64,000 bases of DNA, taken from assembly GCA_000719025.1 (NCBI GenBank), contig JODP01000004.1, positions 310,001 to 374,000 on the forward strand. Reading direction: 5' to 3'. The notes under the pieces were generated by a model. The model made no database searches, had not been told where the DNA came from, and was given only the letters and a program-made list of their open reading frames with translations. The translations under genes and the position numbers were made by a program. This document shows, piece after piece, positions 1 to 9,393 of this stretch. Origin of the DNA: Kineosporia aurantiaca JCM 3230 (GTDB lineage Bacteria > Actinomycetota > Actinomycetes > Actinomycetales > Kineosporiaceae). How positions within the stretch are numbered: position 1 is the first letter of the stretch; each line of letters starts with the position of its first letter.

Positions 1-2
1 TG

Positions 3-1259
3 GCGACGACGGGGGGCGACGCGGAGATCGGGCAGCAGGTGGTCAAGCGGTGCCAGGAGAAGATCACGATGCCCGTTCTGCCCGCCGAGAAGAAGGCTCT
101 GGACGACCTTTCCACCCGGGTCAACCGGTGCCTCAAGCTGCCGCGCGAGTACGGGACGTCGGTCGGGATCGACTTCCAGGTAGCCCCGTTCAAGTACCCC
201 GACGGAACCGGCTCCTGGACCCTGGACGGCGCCGGACGCGCGTCCACCTGCCTGGTCACCTCCCGCCGGGCGCAACTGCGGGACTACGTCGCGAGCCCGG
301 TCCAGCTCTACGTCACCGACCCCAGCACCGGCCGCTCCCGTGTCACCTTCAGCCTGACCCGGGCCAACGTCGAGCAGATCGCCGGCACCGCGTTCGCCGT
401 GCTCCTGGTGACCACCCTGGTGACCGCCCTCCTCGGCCGCCGCCTGATCCGGCCGCTGCGCGCCCTCACCGAGGGCGCCGCCCGGCAGGAACGTGTCCCG
501 GTCTCCGGCAAGGACGAGATCTCTTACCTCTCAGCCGCTCTCAACCAGGCCACGGAACGTCGTGACCGGGCCGAGGCGCAGCGCCGGGAGATGGTCGGCG
601 ACGTCGCCCACGAACTGCGTAACCCCCTCACCAACATCCGCAGCTGGCTGGAATCCGCCCAGGACGGCTTCACCCGCACCGACACCCAGCTCGTGGACCT
701 CCTCCACGAAGAGGCCCTGATCCTGCAGCACATCGTCCAGGACCTGGCCGACCTCGCCGAGGCCGACGCCGGCACGCTGCGCATGCACCCGGCCCCGACC
801 AACCTGCGCGACGTCCTGCTCCAGGTCATGGACGCCCACCACAGCGCCGCCCACACCGCCGGCGTCAAACTCGACGTCCAAGCACCCGACAACCTGCCGA
901 CCGTGTTCGCCGACCCCGTACGCATCCGCCAACTGGTCGGCAACCTGGTCTCCAACGGCATCCGCTACACCCCCTCCGGCGGAACGGTCACCCTGAAGAC
1001 CTGGGCCGAAACCGATTTCGTGGCGGTCACGATCGAGGACACCGGCATCGGCATCGAACCCGAGGACCTGCCGCGGATCTTCGACCGGTTCTGGCGGGCC
1101 GACCCCTCCCGCACCCGCGCCACCGGCGGAAGCGGCCTCGGCCTGTCCATCGCCCGGCAGATCGCCGAAGCCCACTCCGGCACCCTCACCGCCCGCAGCA
1201 CACCGGGCGTAGGCACCGCGGTCACCCTGAGACTCCCTCTCGCCGTTCAGAGCGGATGA
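3..1259 (+). CDS. Sensor histidine kinase, 5' end cut by window edge
   Basis: Membrane histidine kinase of a two-component system. The frame is open from the first complete codon of the window (position 3), so the true start probably lies upstream; the first internal candidate is GTG at 39. Counting from that GTG, a mostly polar sensory part (about 1-110) is followed by one membrane helix (about 112-133), a HAMP-like linker, a HisKA domain with phospho-acceptor His near 191 in VAHELRNP, and an HATPase domain with the N box (NLVSNGIRYTP, about 303), G1 (DTGIGI) and G2 (GGSGLGLSIA). The response regulator is not in the window and may lie to the left. The signal sensed is unknown. Confidence 0.9.
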   Translation, partial: ATTGGDAEIGQQVVKRCQEKITMPVLPAEKKALDDLSTRVNRCLKLPREYGTSVGIDFQVAPFKYPDGTGSWTLDGAGRASTCLVTSRRAQLRDYVASPVQLYVTDPSTGRSRVTFSLTRANVEQIAGTAFAVLLVTTLVTALLGRRLIRPLRALTEGAARQERVPVSGKDEISYLSAALNQATERRDRAEAQRREMVGDVAHELRNPLTNIRSWLESAQDGFTRTDTQLVDLLHEEALILQHIVQDLADLAEADAGTLRMHPAPTNLRDVLLQVMDAHHSAAHTAGVKLDVQAPDNLPTVFADPVRIRQLVGNLVSNGIRYTPSGGTVTLKTWAETDFVAVTIEDTGIGIEPEDLPRIFDRFWRADPSRTRATGGSGLGLSIARQIAEAHSGTLTARSTPGVGTAVTLRLPLAVQSG

Positions 1260-1278
1260 ACTGCGCTCACCTGGCCGG

Positions 1279-1902
1279 TCAGGCCACGATCAGCCCAGCG
1301 GTCTGGCTCGTCGCCCGCCGGAACCGGGCATCGACATCGGCCCAGTTGACGATGTTCCACCAGTTCTTCACGTAACTGGCCTTGTCGCTGGTGTATTGCA
1401 GGTAGAACGCGTGCTCCCACATGTCCAGCATCAGCAACGGCACCATGCAGGTGGCCACGTTGCCCTGATGGTCGTACAGCTGCACGATGTAGAGCCGCTT
1501 GGCGAGCACGTCATAGGTCAGGATCGACCACCCCGACCCCTGGATGCCCAGGGCGTTCGCAGTGAAGTGAGCCTGGAAAGCATCGAAGTCGCCGAAGAAC
1601 TCGTCGATCGCGGCGGCCAGGTCGCCAGTGGGCCGGTCACCGCCGTCCGGGGACATGTTGGGCCAGAACACCGAGTGGTTGACGTGCCCGGCCAGGTGGA
1701 ACGCGAGGTTCTTCGCCAGCGTGCCCAGCGCACCGAACGCCCTCTGGTCGCGGGCCTCGGCGAACTGCTCGACCGCCGTGTTCGCGCCGGTCACGTAGGC
1801 GTTGTGGTGATTGGAATGGTGCAGTTCCATGATCGTGCCGGAGATGTACGGCTCCAGAGCGGAGTAGTCGTAGGGCAGGTCGGGCAGGGCGTAATCGGCC
1901 AC
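1279..1902 (-). CDS. sodF: Superoxide dismutase, Fe/Mn family
   Basis: Converts superoxide to oxygen and hydrogen peroxide in the cytoplasm. At 207 aa it has the usual family length. Metal ligands are visible: first His of ELHHSNHH (His28), the His of HVNHSVFW, and Asp and His of LDMWEHAFYL. The GTG start is supported by a strong AGGAGG at 1908-1913, five bases upstream. Iron versus manganese cannot be settled from sequence alone, but the Nur-type operator just upstream matches the situation of the Fe enzyme (sodF) of Streptomyces, which is repressed when nickel is available. No sodN gene is in the window. The gene is convergent with the kinase to its left, with only 19 bp between the stops. 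Confidence 0.93.
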   Translation of the reverse strand: MADYALPDLPYDYSALEPYISGTIMELHHSNHHNAYVTGANTAVEQFAEARDQRAFGALGTLAKNLAFHLAGHVNHSVFWPNMSPDGGDRPTGDLAAAIDEFFGDFDAFQAHFTANALGIQGSGWSILTYDVLAKRLYIVQLYDHQGNVATCMVPLLMLDMWEHAFYLQYTSDKASYVKNWWNIVNWADVDARFRRATSQTAGLIVA

Positions 1903-1913
1903 GTCATCCTCCT

Positions 1914-1932
1914 ATTGCGAAGTCTTTGCAAT
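1914..1932 (-). promoter_or_regulatory. Candidate Nur operator of the superoxide dismutase gene
   Basis: The 19 bp ATTGCGAAGTCTTTGCAAT is an inverted repeat of 9 bp arms around one base with a single mismatch. Read as TTGCga-N5-ttGCAA it fits the nickel-uptake-regulator box consensus I know from Streptomyces (tTGCaa-N5-ttGCAA). It directly abuts the Shine-Dalgarno of the dismutase, so a bound repressor would sit at the transcript start or early leader. Confidence 0.65.
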
Positions 1933-1999
1933 AACTAACGTAGCGCACGGGACGGACGGACGCGGTTGCCTGGGTCACATTCGCGCTGTGAGCCACTCG

Positions 2000-2190
2000 G
2001 TGGGTGTTAGCGTGCGGATGCCAGTCGCACCCGGAAACGGGTCAGGGAATCCGGTGGGAATCCGGAGCTGACGCGCAGCGGTAAGAGGGACGGACGGAGC
2101 ACTGCCACTGGGCGATGAGCCTGGGAAGGCGCTCCGGCCGGTCGATCTCGAGCCCGAAGACCTGCTGGCCCACGGTCCCCCGCCGTGGTC
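2000..2190 (+). promoter_or_regulatory. Cobalamin (AdoCbl) riboswitch
   Basis: The leader contains the conserved cobalamin aptamer elements in order: GGGAATCCGGTGGGAATCCGG (2045-2065 region), the ACGCGCAGCGGTAAGAGG segment, the B12 box-like GCCACTGGGCGA (2104-2115), CTGGGAAGGCG, and GCCCGAAGACCTGCTGGC near 2152-2169. A 6-bp hairpin (CCACGG 2170-2175, CCGTGG 2183-2188) follows with no T-run, so translational control is more likely than termination. It precedes a B12-type ABC importer, as expected. The 5' boundary is approximate. Confidence 0.88.
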
Positions 2191-2239
2191 GTCACCGCTC
2201 ACGGGCTTCGCGTTCGAGCCTGCCGGATGAAAAGGACCT

Positions 2240-3235
2240 GTGTTGTTCCCTTCTCGAGCCACCCTGCCCCTGGCCATGCTGACCTCGGCCGTGCTCCTGG
2301 CCGCCTGCGGGAGCGGCTTATCGGCCTCCTCGGCACCCGGGATCGGCGTGAAGAACTGCGACACCACGGTCATGGTCGGGAAGCCGATCGAGCGCGCCGT
2401 GGCGATCAATCAGCCCGCGGTCGAGATGCTGCTCAGCCTGGGCCTGGCCGATCGGATGGCGGGCGTCGGGCTCAGCGACAACCAGGTCCTGCCCGAGCTG
2501 AAAGCGCAATTGGCGGGCGTGCCGGCGTTCGACAAGGAGTTCCCCTCCTTCGAGACCGTTCTCGACAAGGACCCCGACTTCGTCTACGCGACCTTCGACT
2601 ACACATTCACGTCCGAGGGGATTGCCGACCGCGAGAAGTTCACCCAGCTCGGCATTCCGACGTATCAGTCGCCGAGCGAGTGCGGTGGCCAGGACGCCGA
2701 ACAGCAGGACGCCCTGACTCTGGACGACCTGTACAGCGAGATCGGGGACGTCTCCGAACTGTTCGGCGTTCCGGACCGCGGTGCCCAGCTGGTGCAGTCG
2801 CTGAAGACCCGCGCGGCCCAGGCCACCACCGACCTCGGTGCCGAGAACGTCACCCTGGCCTGGTGGTACGCCGGGACCAGGACTCCCTACATCGCCGGTT
2901 GCTGTGGCGCACCGGGAATCATGACCCGGGCGATCGGTGCGCAGAACGCCTTCGAGGACAGCCAGCAGCTCTGGCCGGAGACCGGGTGGGAGAGCATCCT
3001 GGACCGGGATCCGACCGTCCTGGTGCTGGCCGACCTGGAGCGCGGAGGTGACGGTGACAGCGCCGCCGACAAGATCAGGTTCCTGGAGTCCGACCCGGTG
3101 GCCAGCCGGCTGACCGCGGTGAAGAAGAAGCGCTACATCATCCTGACCGGCACCACGATGGACCCGTCGGTGCGCAACGTGATGGGTATCGAGCAGCTCG
3201 CGAAGGGCCTGAAAAGCCTCGGGGTGGTCCAGTGA
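2240..3235 (+). CDS. btuF: Cobalamin ABC transporter substrate-binding lipoprotein
   Basis: Extracytoplasmic binding protein of a BtuF/FecB-type importer, 331 aa. A lipoprotein signal peptide ends in the lipobox LLAAC (Cys23), so the mature protein is anchored to the outer face of the membrane. The periplasmic-binding-protein fold is indicated by RAVAINQPAVEMLLSLGLADRMAGV and the later VLVLADLE and NVMGIEQLAKGLK segments. The GTG start has AAAGGA five bases upstream. Gene order binding protein-permease-ATPase and the cobalamin riboswitch immediately upstream argue for B12 or another corrinoid as ligand; without that leader an iron-siderophore ligand would be equally plausible. Confidence 0.87.
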   Translation: MLFPSRATLPLAMLTSAVLLAACGSGLSASSAPGIGVKNCDTTVMVGKPIERAVAINQPAVEMLLSLGLADRMAGVGLSDNQVLPELKAQLAGVPAFDKEFPSFETVLDKDPDFVYATFDYTFTSEGIADREKFTQLGIPTYQSPSECGGQDAEQQDALTLDDLYSEIGDVSELFGVPDRGAQLVQSLKTRAAQATTDLGAENVTLAWWYAGTRTPYIAGCCGAPGIMTRAIGAQNAFEDSQQLWPETGWESILDRDPTVLVLADLERGGDGDSAADKIRFLESDPVASRLTAVKKKRYIILTGTTMDPSVRNVMGIEQLAKGLKSLGVVQ

Positions 3236-3263
3236 CCGGGGACTCGCCGCACCTGGCCGTGAA

Positions 3264-4282
3264 GTGAATGCGACTCGCCTGGGTCCGCGCGGAACCGCCC
3301 TGCTCTGGCTGGCCGGGCTGGTGCTGCTGGTCCTGTCGATCGCGGTGGCGGTGACCATCGGCCCCGCCCATCTGAGCGTCGGGGAAGTGGGTCAGACCGT
3401 CTGGACGCACCTGCACGGCGGACCGCGCCGGACCACGCCGATCAAGGACGGCATCGTCTGGGAACTGCGACTGCCGCGCTGCCTGCTGGCCGCCGCCGTC
3501 GGAGCCGGGCTGGCCCTGTGCGGAGCCATCATGCAATCCCTGCTGCGCAACCCCCTGGCCGATCCGTTCGTCCTGGGTATCTCCTCCGGCGCGTCCACCG
3601 GCGCGGTGCTGGTGGCGATCCTCGGCGTCGGCTCAGGCGCGATCACCTTGTCCGGCGGTGCCTTTGCCGGTGCGGTGCTCGCTTTCGTGCTCGTCCTGGC
3701 CCTGGCCCACCTCGCCGGCGGTACTCCGGACCGGGTCATCCTGGCCGGGGTCGCCGCCACCCAGCTCTTCTCCGCCCTGACCTCGTTCGTGGTCATCACC
3801 TCGGCCGATCCGGAACAGACCCGGGGCGTGCTCTTCTGGCTGCTCGGCTCGCTCGGCGGCGCCGACTGGGGAGACGTCGTCCGGTGCACGGTCGTGCTCG
3901 CGGTCGGGATGCTGGCCTGCCTCGGGCTGGCTCCCGCCCTCGACGCGTTCGCCTTCGGCGAGGACGCCGCCGCCGCGCTCGGCATCGCCGTCGTGCGGAC
4001 CCGGCTGATCCTGCTGACCATCACCGCCCTCCTGACCGCGGTCCTGGTCAGCAGCGTCGGTGCAGTCGGCTTCGTCGGCCTGGTCCTCCCCCACGCCGCC
4101 CGCGCCGTCGTCGGCCCCGGCCATCGCCGGCTCCTCCCGACCACCGCCCTGGTGGGAGCCGTCTTCATGGTCTGGGTGGACACCGTGGCCCGCACCGCCG
4201 TCACCCCGCAGGAACTGCCCGTCGGCGTGGTCACCTCGCTCGTCGGTGTCCCCGCCTTCGCCCTGATTCTCTGGCGGCGGCG

Positions 4283-4286
<4 letters not shown>
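3264..4286 (+). CDS. btuC: FecCD/BtuC-type ABC transporter permease
   Basis: Inner-membrane channel subunit, 340 aa, with the many hydrophobic segments of the FecCD family. Family signatures include LRLPRCLLAAAVGAGLALCG near 70-90, RNPLADPFVLGISSGAS, and the C-terminal VGFVGLVLPHAAR that contacts the ATPase. GTG at 3264 is taken as the start; it lies 28 bases after btuF. The stop overlaps the next start (ATGA), so permease and ATPase are translationally coupled. It should work with the flanking binding protein and ATPase under riboswitch control. Confidence 0.88.
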
Positions 4287-5047
<761 letters not shown>

Positions 5048-5062
5048 GCCGGCCAGGCGGCG

Positions 5063-5485
5063 TCAGCCCTGGGCGAGGGCCTGGCGGGCGGCCTGGACCA
5101 GTTCACCGTTCGTGTGCGCGTGCCCCCACAGTCCCCAGCCGCCCTCCGGAGCCTCGGTGAGGAGCACCCAGGTCCGCTCGGCCAGTGACGGATCGCCGCC
5201 CGCGGAGGCGACGACCGCGGTCAGCCGCTGAACGACCTCGAGCTGCTGCTCCCGGTTCAGTGCCCCGGCGTTGGTGAGCACCTGGACGCGGACGTAGGCG
5301 CTCTCCCCGTCGAGGTTGGCGATCGCGTCCTCGGGCAGCTCATGCACGAAGGCAGCCGTGTTCTTCCGGAACATGGCGATGTCCGGCACCTTCTCGATCT
5401 CCTTGACCGCGGTCGCCAGGTCGATCGCCAGCTGGTGCTTGTCGGTGAAAGTTCCGGCCGTTGCGTACACGTCGATCATCGGCAT
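5063..5485 (-). CDS. Tautomerase-like family protein
   Basis: 140-aa cytoplasmic protein beginning MPMIDVYATAGTF. Pro2 after the initiator Met is the catalytic base in the 4-oxalocrotonate tautomerase superfamily. The length suggests two fused tautomerase-like repeats (about 1-65 and 66-140), as in cis-CaaD or malonate-semialdehyde-decarboxylase-like members. The substrate is unknown. It stands alone between the B12 operon and a GGDEF-EAL gene. Two CACGTG hexamers lie upstream of the start and may be regulator sites. Confidence 0.7.
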   Translation of the reverse strand: MPMIDVYATAGTFTDKHQLAIDLATAVKEIEKVPDIAMFRKNTAAFVHELPEDAIANLDGESAYVRVQVLTNAGALNREQQLEVVQRLTAVVASAGGDPSLAERTWVLLTEAPEGGWGLWGHAHTNGELVQAARQALAQG

Positions 5486-5513
5486 GGTGGGCTCCTCGGG
5501 CGGGGCGGACGGT

Positions 5514-5548
5514 TCACGTGGCTCAGACGATTCGGGTGGCTCACGTGG
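5514..5548. promoter_or_regulatory. Twin TCACGTGG motifs upstream of the tautomerase gene
   Basis: TTCACGTGGCTCAG and CTCACGTGGTCAG place the palindrome CACGTG at 5515-5520 and 5542-5547, 27 bp centre to centre. They lie 30-62 bp upstream of the tautomerase start on the minus strand. The spacing and the shared flanks suggest a paired operator; the cognate regulator is unknown. Confidence 0.3.
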
Positions 5549-5692
5549 TCAGGGCGGGATCGCACCATGGCGACCGCGTTCGTTCCATCACCTGAATACG
5601 TGAGGCGGGTCGAGGGGCGACCGCAGGCATCAAGGGCCGATCCGCTCGCGCCGATATGAGGCTTCAAGAAGCGCTCGGCTGGCGGGGAGGCC

Positions 5693-7762
5693 ATGAAGGG
5701 CAATCGGCCGCCGGGGAGACCGAGGAACGCGGACGACAGCGAGAATCCTGCGGACAAGACCGGCCAAGGGGCCTATCGCCGCAATCTGCAGGCGATCGGG
5801 GGCGTCCTGCTGGTTCTGCTGGCTTTTGGGGGTTTCAGCCTCTGGTGCTCGCAGGTCACCAGCCATGCCGCGGCCCGGGTAGGGGTGGCCCAGCAGCTGG
5901 CGGACGACTACCAGGACGCCGCCACGGCCGTTGCCCTGGAGCAGTCCCTGCAACGGGCGTACCTCCTTCAGCCCAGCGCCGAGGTCAAGGACGAGTACCG
6001 GCAGGCGACGGATGATCTCGTGACGGCACTGAACCAGGTCAGCCGCGACGGCGGTGCCGTCGACCGGAAGATCGCCCGGTCCGTCCTGGATGACCACCGC
6101 CAGTACGTCCAGGCCGCCGACCGCCTGTTCACCGCCTTGCCCAACGACGACCCGGACACCCTGGCGAAACTTGACGCCGAGCAGGTCGAGCCTTTCTACC
6201 GGTTCATCGAGACCAGCGTCACCCGGGCGGCCGACGAGAGGCACGCCTCGGCCGCCGCCGCGCTGAGCCGGCTCAAGCAGGCGCAGCGCCTGAACCGGCA
6301 CCTGATGCCGATCGCCTTCGTCGCGGCCACGGCCCTGATCGCGGCCATGGCCCTGATCTCCCGCCGACAGTCCCAGTTGCTGGTGGCCCATCACGCCCAG
6401 GCCGTCCGGGCCTCGCTGCACGACTCGCTCACCGGGCTGCCGAACCGGACCCTGTTCCAGGACCGGGTGGGCCAGGCCCTGCGGGCCGGCGACCGGGCGA
6501 ACAGCCAGCTCGCCGTCCTGATCATCGACCTCGACCGGTTCAAGGAGGTCAACGACACCTTCGGGCACCACTACGGGGACGGGCTCCTGGTCGAGGTGGC
6601 CGCCCGGCTGCAGAGCGTGGTCCGGCTCGGCGACACGATCGCCCGGCTCGGCGGGGACGAGTTCGCGGTCCTGCTCCCGGAGGTCAGCGGCCTGGAGGAG
6701 GCCACCGGCATCGCGGACCGGATCACCAAGATCCTCGAGACGTCGTTCACCGTGGACGAGATCACCATCGACATCGAGGCCAGCATCGGTCTGGCCCACT
6801 CCCAGGAGCACGGACGCGACGCCGCCCAGCTCCAGCAGTACGCCGACGCCGCCATGTACACCGCCAAGACCCACGGGCTCGGCCTGTCCGTGTACCAGCG
6901 CAGTGCCGCGGCCTCCGCGCCCGCCCGCCTGGGCCTGCTCGGCGACCTGCGCCGAGCGCTGAACCATGACGAACTGACCCTCTACTACCAACCCAAAGTT
7001 GCCATCGACGGCACGTATTCGCCGAAAAAACCCGATTCCGGGACGAACGATCCGTCCCGCATCGCGGTGGTCGGGGTCGAGGCCCTCCTGCGCTGGCACC
7101 ACCCGGAGAAGGGGGTCATCCCACCGGACAGCTTCATCCCGCTGGCCGAGCACACCGGCCTGATCGGCCCGCTGACCCGGTACGTGCTCAACCAGGCCAT
7201 CGCCTGCGCCGGCCAGTGGCATCAGGGCGGGCAGGACATCCCGGTCGCGGTGAACCTGTCCGCCCGCAACCTGCTCGACAGTGATCTCCCCGAGGTGGTG
7301 TCCGCCCTGCTGACCCGCCACCGGCTGCCCGCCGCGCTGCTCCACCTCGAGGTCACCGAGTCGGCCATCATGACCGAGCAGACCCGCGCCGCCCGGCTGC
7401 TGCGCGAGCTCAGCGAACTGGGCATCCAGATCTCGATCGACGACTTCGGCGCCGGGTACACCAGCCTGAGCCAGCTGAAGACCCTGCCGCTGCACGAACT
7501 GAAGATCGACCGCTCCTTCGTGACCACGATGACCGAGGACCCGGCCAACGCCACCATTGTCCGGAGCGTCGTCGAACTGGGTCACAACCTCGGGCTCACC
7601 ATCGTGGCCGAAGGGGTCGAGACCGCCGACGCGCTGAATGCCCTCGGCGGTTACGGATGCGACGTGGCTCAGGGCTATCTCTTCACCCCGCCCCTGCCCT
7701 TGGAGAAGTTCGACGCCTGGTACCGCTCACATCACCGCTTCGCTCACGACCGGGCGCACTGA
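5693..7762 (+). CDS. Membrane GGDEF-EAL protein (c-di-GMP turnover)
   Basis: 689 aa. N-terminal region: a short Arg/Pro-rich cytoplasmic head, a membrane helix near 41-58, an extracytoplasmic helical sensor region to about 200 and a second helix near 205-222. Then a GGDEF domain with an intact RLGGDEF (about 321) and an EAL domain with EALLRWHHP (about 462), DDFGAGYTSL and the KIDRSFV segment. Both signatures look intact, so synthesis, hydrolysis or both are possible. The gene is monocistronic, ending at a strong bidirectional hairpin. Together with the second GGDEF-EAL gene and a c-di-GMP riboswitch in this window it points to active c-di-GMP signalling. Confidence 0.92.
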   Translation: MKGNRPPGRPRNADDSENPADKTGQGAYRRNLQAIGGVLLVLLAFGGFSLWCSQVTSHAAARVGVAQQLADDYQDAATAVALEQSLQRAYLLQPSAEVKDEYRQATDDLVTALNQVSRDGGAVDRKIARSVLDDHRQYVQAADRLFTALPNDDPDTLAKLDAEQVEPFYRFIETSVTRAADERHASAAAALSRLKQAQRLNRHLMPIAFVAATALIAAMALISRRQSQLLVAHHAQAVRASLHDSLTGLPNRTLFQDRVGQALRAGDRANSQLAVLIIDLDRFKEVNDTFGHHYGDGLLVEVAARLQSVVRLGDTIARLGGDEFAVLLPEVSGLEEATGIADRITKILETSFTVDEITIDIEASIGLAHSQEHGRDAAQLQQYADAAMYTAKTHGLGLSVYQRSAAASAPARLGLLGDLRRALNHDELTLYYQPKVAIDGTYSPKKPDSGTNDPSRIAVVGVEALLRWHHPEKGVIPPDSFIPLAEHTGLIGPLTRYVLNQAIACAGQWHQGGQDIPVAVNLSARNLLDSDLPEVVSALLTRHRLPAALLHLEVTESAIMTEQTRAARLLRELSELGIQISIDDFGAGYTSLSQLKTLPLHELKIDRSFVTTMTEDPANATIVRSVVELGHNLGLTIVAEGVETADALNALGGYGCDVAQGYLFTPPLPLEKFDAWYRSHHRFAHDRAH

Positions 7763-7772
7763 CTTCGCCGAC

Positions 7773-7803
7773 GGTGTCCCGCCCCTCAGTGGGGCGGGAC
7801 ACC
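7773..7803. terminator. Bidirectional terminator hairpin
   Basis: Perfect 13-bp stem: GGTGTCCCGCCCC (7773-7785), loop TCAGT, and its complement (7791-7803). It sits between two convergent stop codons (7762 and 7809). There is no long T-run, as is common for actinobacterial terminators. Confidence 0.8.
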
Positions 7804-7808
7804 CCGGT

Positions 7809-9182
7809 TCAGAAGCCGACGGCGATCTGGATCCACTGCGGGTTGGCGTGCGAGATGTAGGTGGACTGCCCGGCCACGTCGTCGTAGGGGAAGCCGTAGG
7901 CGAGGTGGTCGATGGCGTGGTCGTGCCAGAACTTGGCGTAGTAGTTGGCGGGGGCGGCCCGGTAGAAGTTGCTGACCGTCTGCTGCTGGGCGGCGGGCAG
8001 ATCGGCCGTGTGCCGGTTCAGGGCTGCGCACAGAGCGGCGTTGGCGGCGAGAGTCGCGCCGCTGCAGCCGAAGATCTCCTGAGTGGTGGCGCTGACGCCG
8101 ACCGAGGAGGCGTAGCTGGACATGTAGTTCTGGTACTGACCGCCGGGCCGGAAGGCGGCGTCACTGCCCGGCGCCAGGATCCGGTAGGGAGCGGTGGCGG
8201 TGGCCAGGTGCTTGAACTCGGTGGGCACCTCGGACTGGAACGCGTTCAGGGTGGCCTGGCGGCTCTGGATGAAGGTCGGGTAGTCCTCCCCCACCTGCTG
8301 CGTCGACCCGTCGTGGTTGTGCAGTCGCATGGCCAGCTTCAGGCCGAACGCGTCCACCCGGGTGGTGTTGCCGTTGAACTGGGCGGCACCGATGGTGAAC
8401 TCGATGAAGTCGAAGTACTGGCTGGTGGGTGAGCCGAGGTAGAAGTACATCCGGCCGGAGCTGTTGGCCGGCATGTCGAAGAACGGCTGCTCGGCGATCG
8501 AATGGGTCTGCCCGTTGAAGCTCCAGTACACCTGGCTGTCCGGGTAGGCCCCGTTGGTGCGGTTCAGGATCTGGAATTCCAGGACGTTGCGGGCGGCCGG
8601 GATGCCGGTCGTGTCGCCCCAGAACGAGTCGGGCATCTGACCGGCGCCGGTGCCACCCGTCGGCGGAGTGGTGCCACCACCGGTACCGAAGACCTGGAAC
8701 TCCCACAACGAGTAGCCGTAGGCGGTGGCCCGGGTCAGCCCGGACATCCGCACGTAGCGACCTGAAGCGTTCACCGTCAGGGTCTGGGTGCCGTCGACCC
8801 CGTTGGTCACGGGCGTCGCGTCGGTCCAGGTCGTGCCGTTGGCGGAGACCTGGATCCGGAACGTGGCGGCGCGGGCGGCCTCCCAGTTCAGGACGACCTG
8901 GGTGATCGACGCGGTGGCGCCGAGGTCGACCTGCAGCCACTGCGGGTCGCTGAACGCCGAGGACCAGCGGGTACCCGGATCGCCGTCGACCGCCGCGGAG
9001 GCCGGGAAGCTGGCGTTCTCGGTGGATGAGGCGGTGGCCGGTTTGCCTTGGGACAGCGGGGTGGCGGCCGCATGGGCCGAACTGGTGGTGATGATCGCGT
9101 ACGCGACGGCCAAGACAGCCACCAGCACACCGATCAGAGCGGATCGGAGCCCGGATCGGCTCCGGAAAAGGGCATGGGTCAT
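7809..9182 (-). CDS. Secreted F5/8 type C plus GH64 (beta-1,3-glucanase-like) protein
   Basis: 457 aa. A signal peptide (about 1-38, ending SSAHA-A) is followed by a discoidin/F5-8C (CBM32-like) domain at about 40-167 (QGKPATASS, DGDPGTRWSS, QVDLGA), a Gly/Thr/Pro linker, and a C-terminal domain of about 270 residues. The latter matches the GH64 laminaripentaose-producing glucanase family by DHAIDHLAYGFPYDDVAGQS and ISHANPQWIQIAVGF. Likely a secreted enzyme or binder of beta-1,3-glucan. Catalytic Glu/Asp assignment was not attempted. The 211 bp to the divergent XRE gene holds an AT-rich patch (CCTAATAAGTAAAGG near 9286) that may be a promoter. Confidence 0.82.
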   Translation of the reverse strand: MTHALFRSRSGLRSALIGVLVAVLAVAYAIITTSSAHAAATPLSQGKPATASSTENASFPASAAVDGDPGTRWSSAFSDPQWLQVDLGATASITQVVLNWEAARAATFRIQVSANGTTWTDATPVTNGVDGTQTLTVNASGRYVRMSGLTRATAYGYSLWEFQVFGTGGGTTPPTGGTGAGQMPDSFWGDTTGIPAARNVLEFQILNRTNGAYPDSQVYWSFNGQTHSIAEQPFFDMPANSSGRMYFYLGSPTSQYFDFIEFTIGAAQFNGNTTRVDAFGLKLAMRLHNHDGSTQQVGEDYPTFIQSRQATLNAFQSEVPTEFKHLATATAPYRILAPGSDAAFRPGGQYQNYMSSYASSVGVSATTQEIFGCSGATLAANAALCAALNRHTADLPAAQQQTVSNFYRAAPANYYAKFWHDHAIDHLAYGFPYDDVAGQSTYISHANPQWIQIAVGF

Positions 9183-9393
9183 GGGGAGTTCACCTCGTCA
9201 GGGATCAGCGACCGGCACCGGCCGCTGGAGGCGGATCAAGTCAGGGTGATCTACGCGCTCAGGAGCACGTCCGGCCACCGTGCGCCCTAATAAGTAAAGG
9301 TGTCTAGCTAAAAGAGACGAGCGGCTGCCTCTGAGGGGTGGGTACCCCTGACAGGGATAGGCACGATCGCGCCCCGGGTCGCAGACTGGGCGC

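Noticed and set aside
1272..1286. TGGCC/GGCCA hairpin between kinase and dismutase stops
   Set aside because: Only 5 bp and overlapping the stop codon; too weak to call a terminator.
1975..2409. Minus-strand frame across the riboswitch region
   Set aside because: Ser/Pro/Arg-rich shadow; the conserved cobalamin aptamer on the plus strand explains the sequence.
5630..7585. 651-codon minus-strand frame across the GGDEF-EAL gene
   Set aside because: Antisense shadow of high-GC third positions; no domain recognised.
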